In this document: positions 50,470-61,649 of the stretch, piece by piece
How positions within the stretch are numbered: position 1 is the stretch's first letter
Layout of the letters: every line of letters begins with the position of its first letter
From: Sebastes aleutianus
Taxonomy: Eukaryota; Chordata; Actinopteri; Perciformes; Sebastidae
Direction of reading: 5' to 3'
Length of the DNA stretch: 64,000 nt
Assembly (NCBI GenBank): GCA_916700875.1
Contig: CAKAKS010000001.1
Location: 16,520,461 to 16,584,460, forward strand
The notes under the pieces: model-generated
Databases searched by the model: none
What the model was told of the DNA's origin: nothing
What the model saw: only the letters and a program-made list of their open reading frames with translations
Position numbers and translations under genes: made by a program

Positions 50470-50780
50470 ATCATAGAGCCCCACAGCTGTGGAACTCCTT
50501 TCCGGAGGAACTCAGGCTAGTAAACGCTCTTTCTTCTTTTAAATCACGCCTCAAAACCTACCTTTACAGGAAGGCCTTTTTTCATTGCAATCCCTTGTTT
50601 TAAATTTCATTATTGTTGACTTTTTGTACAAAAGTCTTGTTCAACATTTTATTTTGGCCTATGTTTTTATTCTGTATTGTTTTTATCTTGATGTTTGCAG
50701 TACTTTAACATATGTAAAGCACTTTGTAACTATGTTTGGAAAGATGCTATACAAATAAAGTTTATTATTATTATTATTAT
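50470..50780 (+). mobile_element. 3' end of an L2/Rex1-type LINE
   Basis: A plus frame from about 50479 reads QLWNSFPEELR and FKSRLKTYLYRKAF, the usual C-terminal end of CR1/L2/Rex1 reverse transcriptases, then a stop. The rest is a 3' UTR with AAAGCACTTTGTAA and a (TTA)n tail. The copy is heavily 5'-truncated. Confidence 0.8.
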
Positions 50781-51039
50781 CATTTAGAATACATTAATGA
50801 ATTCATAAATAAATTGTGGAATATGAAACTGCAGTAAAATGTAATTACTACATTTACAAGCCTACAGGCAACCTACTAATTGACAGCATGTTGAAAGTGC
50901 CAGGTTAAATGACTTTATAATCTGGCAGGTCGATGTTAACGTTGTTTTTTAAGCAGTAGAGTCGGGATCATTCCTACAACACCTGAACGCATCACCGGTT
51001 GCAGGTGGCTCATGGGCGTAGCTTCATCTCAGAGGACAC

Positions 51040-51065
51040 GGACTCCTCTGCGCATGCGTGAGCGT
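51040..51065 (+). promoter_or_regulatory. NRF1-like site in the stx3 promoter region
   Basis: CTGCGCATGCGTGAGCG contains the TGCGCATGCG palindrome bound by NRF1, about 350 bp upstream of the stx3 ATG. No TATA box was seen. Confidence 0.5.
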
Positions 51066-51405
51066 CAGAGAAGTGCGTTTTAGAATGATTACTGGCCAAC
51101 GGACAGCAGATTAAACGGCTCCACACAACTGTTGTTTTAATCCTCTGGGCGAGGAGATTTACGAAGAAAAAACACTGGTTTATAAACCCCAGCAGCCATA
51201 TTGTATGGAAAAACGACGGAAAGACGTCTCTTTTGAGAAAAAAGTAGTTTTCTCCAGATAACTCTGTCAAGACTTCTTCTGGGGACTTTAAGTGTTTTTC
51301 TTACCGGCGGAGGAATTCACACACTGGGACTAGTTTTTGAGCCATTTTCACACAATATTGTGGTCATCTCTTTGGTTTAAAGGTGTTAAATTCACCGTGT
51401 GAATC

Positions 51406-54400
51406 ATGAAGGACCGATTGGAGCAACTTAAAGCGGTAAGTAGTGTCCAGGAAATGTCAAGTTTCCTTATACTGTCTGAAGAATTGAGACATAATGAAAC
51501 ATTTCTACTATTTCCACTAAAACATGACACATAATCATTTGGAACAGTATGTGTAACCATGTGATGACATACACTGGTGGATGTAGTAACACTGCAGGTT
51601 GGTAAAGTGATTTAAAATGGGGATGTTATAGGTAAAAGTCATTCAGTCATACAGACAATCATGTTTCTTTACATGCAGCCATATTGGTAAGGTGTGACAA
51701 TCAAGTGTCACAGATCTATTGTAATGTATAACCAATATTGTAATTGGTATTAGTTGTATCACTAAATATCATTTTACAAGTTGTATGTCTAAATTAGTGC
51801 TCTTAATTCCTTTAATATGATGTAGACCTGTGTATGAGAGGTTAAGATGAGTAAAAACATTTCTACTATTTCCACTACATATAACATACTAATCATTTGA
51901 ACCAGTATGTGTAACCATGTGATGACATAACTGGTGGATGTAGTAACACTGCAGGTTGGTAAAGTGATTTAAAATGGGGATGTTATCGGTAAAAGTGATT
52001 CAGTCATACAGACATCATTGTTTCTTTACATGCAGGCAGCCATATTGGTAAGGTTTGACAATCAAGTGTCAGAGATCTATTGTAATGTATAACCAATATT
52101 GTAATTGGTAGGTTATTAGTTGTATCACTAGATATTTGTTTATTTGTTTTGCACAATTTAAGACTATACAACATAACAACAAAATAAATGAATAATATAC
52201 AGTGCAGGAAGAGGCAAAAAACCCACTGGGCTTATCTGAAGCCTCCACCTAGAGACAAGATTAATATAAAGAAAGAATATGACTACATAATAGTGATAAC
52301 AAAACAATTAGGACAAGATATATATATATATATATATATAATAACAACAATGACAGTACAGTAAATATATCATTTTACATTTATATTTAAATTAGTGCTC
52401 TTAATTCCTTTTAAAATTATGTGTAGACCTGTGTATATGAGAGCTACAACGATTAATCGATTAGTTGTCAACTATTAAATTAATTGCCAACTATTTTGAT
52501 AATCGATTTGAGACATTTTTCAAGGAAAAAAGTCAAAAATCTCTGACTCTACTCTTCTTAAATGTGAATATTTTCTGGTTTCTTTACTCCTCCATGACCT
52601 TAAATTGAATATCTTTGAATTGTGAACAAAACAAGACATTTGAGGATGTTATCTTGGGCTTTGGGAAACAATGATTGACATTTTTCACCATTTTCTGACA
52701 TTTTATCAACCAAACAACTAATCGATAGATTGATGAAATAATCAACGGATTAATCGACAATGAAAATAATCGTTAGTTGCAACCCTATTGTAAATACACA
52801 TATTGATACTTTGCCTTAGCATTTGGGCAATCTGACCATAGTCTGTTTTCATTGTCAATGAAGATGCAATTATAGATGAAAAAGATTAGTTGTTTATTCA
52901 GTTAGTTGATTGGCAGGTAATTAATCGACTAAGATCGTTGAAGTCATGCAAAACCGTCAAAATACTCAGATTTTCTCTGTTTTATATCAGTGTTCATTGA
53001 AAATCGTTGGGTTTGGGGCTGTTTGTGAGACAAAAACAAGCATTTGAAGACGTCACCTTGGACATCTTTAAGTATTAAATACCATTACTAGCTAAGGTGT
53101 TAAAATTATATTAATTATGGTCAAAGTAGAGAGTTGTAGATGGGCACAGGATCTCCGGTTGGGATGGATTGAATCAAAATCCTCTATACCTTTTTGTATT
53201 TAACCATCACAGCCAGATTACAAATCTTACACAGCACCAAACATCCATTGTATTTATATTTTACTCATTCAAAATTGAGTTAATGACATGAATACAGTTG
53301 CTGCTGCCTATGGGGGGTGAGGCCTTGATCCAACTGTAACCCAAGTCGCCATGTGTTGCCATAGCTACCTGAAACTGCAGGCCAAATATTTGCTGTGTTA
53401 AACGTTGCGGTATCCCCCGCAGGCGTCTGTAATCTCTCACAGCTGGCTTCTTTTCAAGGAAAGGAAGTACAGATAGGAGGTGAAGTGGGCAGGTCATTTG
53501 TTAGGAGGTTAATAGTATAGGCCGACTGTATACTTTATGTGTGTACAGGTGTAAAACTATATGTTCTCTTGTGCCTCCATCCTACTAGTGTTTTTCCAAT
53601 CTTTACTCCTCTCTTTCTTTATCTTTCCTCTTTATCTTCATTCACCCACCACCTTTATTTACGTCCTGGAGTTTTCTATATAATGTGTAACTTGCTGGCA
53701 GTAATCTAGACAGTATATTAGTGTGCGTGTGTCACCTGATAGACTTTAGGAAAAGAGGAGCAGCAGGAAATGCTGAATTGTAGTTTCACCTGGAGCTATA
53801 TGGTCACATGTGTCTTATACTGCACGCTGTTATGAAGCGTTGTGCTTGCTCAGACCATTTAAATAAAATACCAGTAACATAAGTTGATAAAGTAGCCATG
53901 TTTGCAATATTTCATTGAAGGCTGGCGTTGACTTGACAGCTGTTTTCTGTATTTCAGGGTCCTTTTTCTAATTCCCTCGTGGTATTTTTATATAAATGTG
54001 CTTTCAGTAGAAGTCTCTTCAGGTCTGTGTGCTCAGTGTTTCCCCACACCGTCCTTCAGGCCTGCTGGGTTACCGTTGTTACATTGCTTCTCAGATATCA
54101 GCTCAATGAATGGGGGAAGCCGTAACTGAACCAACATGGCTTCTTGTGTGGCACGTGGAGTTTTTAAATCCCCTGTCAGATATTAGAGTTGCATTAACAC
54201 AAGTCCTGATGGAGTATTTTGCCTTCTGTCACCCTGCTGCTGTCAATCTGACCCGGCTGCTGTTGTGGTTAGTGGCTCATTTCCTAAATCATCCCGTGGG
54301 AAAATCTAGTGCAATGGGCTTCTAATAAGCCTAACTTGTTATTATTGATAAATCTAAATAGATTTTAAAGGTTGGTCCATAAAAAAATTATAGGAAAATA

Positions 54401-57400
54401 AAGGCTGCAACTAACGATTACTTTCATTGTCATTTAATCTGTCGAATATTTTCTTGATTAATCGATTAGTTGTTTGTAGGGCTGAACGATTTTGAAAACA
54501 TATCTTATTGCGAATATTTTGACCAATATTACAATTGCGATATGATTTGTGATATTAGAGGGAGTGATCATTTTTTGCATCATTATTCTCGTTTTCATTG
54601 AAAAACATATTAAAATTATTATGGTGTGATTTCTGCGGGGATCTGAACCAAACAAAGATGTTTTCTTAAATCTATAGAATATGATGTGTATGCCAGGACA
54701 TCTCTGCAGAACCACAACTCAAAGATATTCAGTTTACTGTCATAGAGGAGTAAAGAAACCAGAAAATATTCATATTTAAGAAGCTGGAATCAGAGAATTT
54801 TTACTTTTTTTTTTTTTTTAATTACTCAAACTGTTTAATGGATTATCAAAATAGTTGGCGATTAATTTAATAGTTGACAGCTAATCATTAATTGTTGCAG
54901 CTCTAAAAATGTCTGATGTATTAAAATGACAAGTTTTATTTGATCAACCCAATAAGACACCAGGGAACATTGTAACTCCATTTGGAAGTTAAAGAATAAT
55001 ATTTATTTTACTGAAATTATGACATCTTTCTCAAGTTATTGTCCGGTAGTGTTTCGTCATTTATGATCCTAAGAGACAAAGTCTGACCGTTAATCACCTC
55101 CCAGTTTCTTTCCGATGACGGAATCACAGGAAAGATAGTGAGGGAGGAGGTTGGACATTCAATGTGTCCATGATTGGAGTCACACTTGCTGGATTGTGTT
55201 TGTTTTTTTTACATGATAATAAATCAAACAGGTAGCAGGTCACTTTAGGCTTTTTTTCATTTATTTATTATGCTTGTATGAATATATGTTCAACATGTAT
55301 TTTGCCATAGCAGTGTGTAGAGGCTGATAGGATGAGCTCAGTTTGTGTACTCCCCAGTGCATAGTCATAGCCATGTGTCTGTTGCACATTTAATCTGACT
55401 TTCCAGATAGACCAGGACAACACAGTCTTATAATTCAGGCTCCAATAAAACTTTGTGTTAATATAAGAGAGCTATAGTCAGTTTGTTGTGTTCGAGAGGA
55501 TCACCATGTCTGCTTCAGTGTAAAACCGTCTAGTCGTTGCCTTATTGAGGCGAGTTATGCAACATGACATATGGTGCTTTGTATGCAGAACAAGCGTAAT
55601 TAAGTGATTTGAATAAAAGGAACAAACCAGCATACAAGCCAGCATATCAATCGCTAGTGCGCTGATGTGCAGCGCGTGCTCTCTTTGTCTTACTTTTATT
55701 TGACGATTACACAATCTGCATGTAACTAAGCTTGAGATTATAGCATTTTTGGCGACTTTGGTAAAGAGAGAGAGAGAAAATCAAATTTGCTGCTTCATGG
55801 TTCACACATTTTGGCACAGCTGCACAGTGTGGCATTAAATCTACTTTGTTCACAATTTATTTATTTATTTTTCTAAAAAAATAATGATTAGAGGATGAGT
55901 GTTATTTTCCATTAGCGTTGCAGAAAATGCTGTCAAAATGCTGGTTAATGTAAATCTATTTCCACAGCACACACATGGCTTTTCAACATTAGATAATCTC
56001 ACACTGCTTTTTCAAAACTAATCATAACGGGGTTGAACTGACTGCACATTAAGCAACTTCCGACCCCCATGTTGTGGTAAGAAACATCAAAAAGTTAACG
56101 TATTATGAGTAACATTTTGATCCGAAATGATAAAGCAGGTCTCATGTCTTCTGACAGTAATAGGTTGAGTCATGTGATGAGCAAGCGAGATTAATGAGGA
56201 AGGTTGTAAAAGTTTACTTCTTTCTCACTGTTCCTGTCACTATCAAACTGTTGTTATATAGAAGTAAAGTGCCTGTGTGGCCTTTTGTCTGTTTGGTTTG
56301 TTAAAGCATTTTGTTGCACCCTTTCCCCTTAGTTTTGCTGACTGAGAGACACTGGAAGGAAGTGAGCGCTTGTTCTTATCTCGCTGCTGCAGAAATGCTG
56401 TGTGAGGGAGCATAATGTTGAGGCCAGAGGGCTGCAGCTGTGTGTTCGATGAATAACTCACAGAGAGGTCTAAAAACAAGCACAGTGCGTCTGTCCAGGG
56501 AACTCTGTGTTACTTCACAACTGTTGTTAGTTACAGCAGCCTGAACCAAATAGCTACATTTGCAATTCAAATTTGAGATGAGGGCCTGAAGGTTAAAGAG
56601 CGTCTAAAACTCAGCATTTGAACAGAAAGAACGACATGCTGTTGCATTAAGTTCCCCGTAGAGCTGCGACTGACAATTATTTTCATTATCGATTAATCTG
56701 CTATATTATTTTCTCGATTAATCATTTTGTTTATAAAACGTCTAGGGCAGCAACTAACGATTATTTTTTTCTCGATTAATCGATTAGTTGTTTGCTCTAT
56801 AAAATGTCAGAACATGGTGAAAAATGTCGATCAGTGTTTCCCAAAGCCCGAGATCACGTCCTCAAAATGTCTTGTTTTGTCCCCGACTCAAAGACATTCA
56901 GTTTACTGTCATAGAGGAGTAAAGAAACCAGAAAATATTCATATTAAAGAAGCTGGAATCAGAGAGTTTTAACTATTTTTTCTTAAAAAATACTCAAACT
57001 GATTAATCGACAGTGGTGGAAGAGGTACACGGACCTTATACTTCAGTAAAAGTAGCAATACTACCGTGTATAAATACTCTGTTAGAAGTAAGAGTCCTGC
57101 ATTCAAAATCTTACTTATCTTTATTAGTATCTAAATACACTTAAAGTACCAATGTAAAAGTACTCATTATGCAGAATAATGTATATTATTGGATTATGCT
57201 TATTGATGCATTAATGTGTCCATCACTTTAATGTTGCAGCTGGTAAAGGTGGAGCTCATTTGAATTACTTTATATACTGCTGGGTAGCTTAATCTATGAT
57301 AATACATCATCATTTATTAGTTGATTATATTTTGTATTAATAATCTGAATCTGCAAAGTAACTAAAGATGTCCACAAGGTACAAGGTACATTGTTTCCCT

Positions 57401-60400
57401 CTGAGATGTAGTGGAGTAGCAGAAAATGGAAATACTCAAGTAAAGCACAAGTACCTTACAATTGTACTTAAGTACAGTACTTTAGTTACTTTCCACCACT
57501 GTTAATCAACTATCAAAATAGTTGGTGATTCATTTTAAAGTTGACAACTGACCGATTAATCATTAGCAAAAATGTATCATGTATTAAAATTACTTGTTTT
57601 ATTTGATCAACCCAATAAGAAACCAGTTTCTTTTGGAAGTTAAGGAATAATTATGTTAGTTATTCTAGTGCAGCGTAAGATAGATATCTATTCAGATGAC
57701 TAGTTTAGAGACTGAGGCTGAGTCAGGTGATATGAGAGAGAGCAGAGAAGCCGACAGGTGTGTTGGCTAACATTTTCCAGGCCTTGACTTTGATCCAGGC
57801 TGACTTTCTCCAGGAAAGTCAAGTGTCCAGACTCTCTGTCACCCCCGTTACAAAACAGAAACACAAACTACTATGTGTTCAGAGTTTAGTCGGCCAGCAA
57901 CACTATGTAGGAGCTCAGTGGAAACACATTTGCCGTAAAATGCAGAAGTAGCTAAAGGGGAGGGAACACAGTGAGCTTAGTGTCCCTTTCCACTCATTGT
58001 TTCACTCATAACAGCGTCCCAGCATGCTATGACGTCTGTTTACACTGTGCCTCAGCTGTGGTTTCTTTAAGTCGGTTAAAAACAGGTTGAGTTCCTGCAT
58101 CCCGGCCCTTCACCGTGTCAATATTCACCAGCACTGCCCCGTGTTTACTGACTGTACCTTGTGACGTGTTTATGATTTCAGTAGAGTGAAACTCTCTGAT
58201 AGAATTTATTAGGTGTAGGCTGATTAGGGTCAGACTGATGTAGCACGCTGAGCTGCTAACCAGGAAGCAATTTCATTAGTGAGGGTTTGTTCACGGTCTA
58301 AATGCTGTTCAGTGGCTTTCGTAACCTGAACAGAAATAACATTTCTGGAGAATCACAGTATTTTTGGACATGAAAATAGTCAAAACAATGTTGATCCTTT
58401 TGAGCATAACATTGATTGTGGTTATGTTTTTAAGAGCCGGGTATCAAATCACAATACGAGTGCTCACCTAAATGTATTGAGAGATGGCATTGAATGCTTG
58501 GTCAGATTCTTCGTTTTATTTACTTGTTCTTTGACTTATTCTTGTTCTTTGATTCTTTAATTTCCTGGTTTAAAATACTAATTGCTCATTTTTTACTGTA
58601 TTTTATATGGGCGAAGTTCTTGCTCAGTGTTGAGACAGAATTAAAGGAATAGTTACGATTATTTGATGAGTGATATGAGAAGATCTCTCATGCCTGTACT
58701 GTAAATGTGCAGCCGCAGCCGGTTAGCTTAGCATAAAGACTGGAAACAGGGGGAAACAGCTAGCCTGGCTCTCCTCTCCAGCCCTCTGTCCTCCTCTCCT
58801 CTGGTCCTATCTTCTCCTCTCCATCCCCCTCTCTCCTCCTCTCCTCTGGTCCTATCTTCTCCTTTCCATCCCTCTCTCTCCTCCTCTCCTCTGGTCCTAT
58901 CTTCTCCTCGCCAGCCCTCTCTCTCCTCTTCTCCTCTGGTCCTATACTCTCCTCTCCAGCCCTCTCTCCTCCTCTCCTCTGGTCCTATCTTCTCCTCTCC
59001 ATCCCTCTCTCTCCTCCTCTCCTCTAGTCCTATCTCCTCCTCTCCAGCCCTCTCTCCTCATCTCCTCTGGTCCTATCTTCTCCTCTCCATCCCTCTCTCT
59101 CCTCTTCTCCTCTGGTCCTATCTCCTCCTCTCCATCCCTCTCTCTCCTCCTCTCCTCTGGTCCTATCTCCTCCTCTCCAGCCCTCTCTCTCCTCCTCTCC
59201 TCTGGTCCTATCTCCTCCTCTCCATCCCTCTCTCTCCTCCTCTCCTCTGGTCCTATCTCCTCCTCTCCATCCCTCTCTCTCCTCCTTTCCTCTGGTCCTA
59301 TCTCCTCCTCTCCATCCCTCTCTCTCCTCCTCTCCTCTGGTCCTATCTCCTCCTCTCCATCCCTCTCTCTCCTCCTCTCCTCTGGTCCTATCTTCTCCTC
59401 TCCAGCCAGTGCTGCCAAAGAGTACCCACAGCCAATCAGTAAACAGATCCTGTGACTCCTTTGACATGTTGACCTGTGTTACAAATAATTTCTTCCCACC
59501 TGAAACACATGAACACGTCTCCCGGCTGCAGAAAAATGTATTTATTGCTGCACTTCACTGCTGCCTGGTGTGAATTTGTCATAAAGCTAACAGCCATTAG
59601 ATCTGGTAAAAGTAATTTAATTAGTGTTGATGCCCTCCGCATTGATTTTATATTCATTTGGCTTATGTGCTGCGCCTAAGCCTTATATCGGTAGGGAAAA
59701 TCCTGCTACGTAACACCCATTTAACATTCTAGTTTTCCACTTTTCAATACATTTGAAAGTATTGAAATAGAGAGACAGTATTTGGCATTGCTTGTACCTG
59801 CACAGCAGTCGAGCAACAGCTTCTGCTTGGCTCATTTTTTATTTATTTATTTTTTTTATCAATATATTGGGGGAACATTCGAAATAATGGGAGGATGTGT
59901 TACTGCCTTGGAAAAAAAATATTGTTTTGGTACCTTAACTGAAACTCAGGGATTGTATTGGCACCGGTATCAAAACTTTAACTGACACAGAAAAGACCCA
60001 GAAAGCATCAGGATCACATGCTGTCAGATGTAGACAAACAGGGAGGTGAATGAGTTTCAAACAGAAATGGCTTGGAGTCATGTTTTGGTTAGTTTGTTTA
60101 ACAGGATGTCTCTGTAATTGTTAACAACAAAGGGTGTATTTATTCTGCATATTTATCTGGGCTAAGCACTGACAGTAAAAATGTCAGTACAGCTGTTGGA
60201 TTGTTATGTGTTTTTCTCTAAAGGCAAGTTTGTTTGTAGAGCACTTTTCAAACAACCAGGCGATTTAAGTGCTGCACATAAAAACTAAAAAAGGCTTTAA
60301 AACAAGAAACTCGATGTGATATAAAAAAAGACACATATTGAGAAGACTTTACTTACTTACTTTGCTTTTACTCTGTTAGACGTGTGATCAAGATGATGAG

Positions 60401-61094
60401 GAGGTGGAGATCTCGATGGACAACGCAGCCTTCATGGACGAATTCTTCCTTCAGGTCAGTGTGTTACTATCAGCGTATTAGTGTGTGGGGGGTTGTTTTA
60501 TCATGAGGGCATACATGGTTGAAGGTCAACATTTTTGTCATTTGCTAACATTTTTGACATTCATGGTGTGTGTTTGTTTCAGATTGAGGACATCAGGAAC
60601 AGTATTGATAAAATTGATGATAACGTGGCTGAAGTCAAAAAGCTTTTCTCCGTCATCCTGTCTGCTCCCACATCAGATCAGAGTAAGAAGAGACCAGCTT
60701 TTCTTCCTATGTCTTTTTGTGTCCCAAATTGAATTAAATCAGACTTTTGCTCAGAGGAACTAAAAAAAAAAAAAGCCACAGATGATTTTCATTTAAAAGT
60801 GAATCAGTATGTTATGTATTTAAAAAATCTTTATTTGAATTCCCATTAGCTTCCACAGAGTGGTTGCTAGTCTTCTTGGGGTCCACACAAAAAACATTAA
60901 CAATACAAATTGAGAGCATTATCAGTTTATTAGTACTTGCAATAAGTGTGTTCCTCTCACCCCATTGCTAACACTGTCTATTGCCACATGTCTCTTCCTT
61001 TCTAGAAACACAGGATGACTTGGAGGCAATCACCAACGACATAAAGAAGATGGCCAACAATGCAAGAAACAAACTCAAGAGTGAGTCTGCCTAC

Positions 61095-61137
<43 letters not shown>

Positions 61138-61571
61138 AGCTCGTCAGTGAGAGTAATGGGGATGTTTAATGGATTTCATGACATTTTGCTTGAGAATCGA
61201 ACAATGATGTGATGTGTAGTTGATTTCAAAGCTGAATCGTAAATCAGTAGTTTGGATTTCTTCGCAGCCATCGAGAGGAATCTGGAGTCAGAGGAGCAGG
61301 AGAGGGTGTCGGCTGACATTCGGATACGTAAATCACAGGTAAATGATGTCCAGAAGTTTCTTCTTTTTTTTTTCTCCCAAATTTAAATTCTAAAGGCTTA
61401 TGGGTATGATCAGATTCAGATTCAGCACTGAATGAATGCTAAAAATGTACAATGTAATCAGAACATTGTTCAGGTAAAGAAAAGGGGAAGAGAAGAAAAA
61501 ACAGTTTCAATATTCAGAAATTGCAACAGCACATTTTAATCATTTTACTTATTATTATTATTATTATTATT

Positions 61572-61649
<78 letters not shown>

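Larger units (their letters stand above)
47866..51405. other. Intergenic region ran / stx3
   Basis: ran 3' UTR, an hAT-like element (48401-48729), a long AT-rich stretch with an (AT)n tract (49828-49863) and no recognisable feature, a LINE tail (50470-50780), then the stx3 promoter and 5' UTR. No coding gene is supported. Confidence 0.5.

Noticed and set aside
58942..59467. Minus-strand open frames of 158 and 145 codons with regular 15-residue charged repeats
   Set aside because: They come from a 45-bp polypyrimidine minisatellite within stx3 intron 1; two frames are open at once, and there is no splice or start context.
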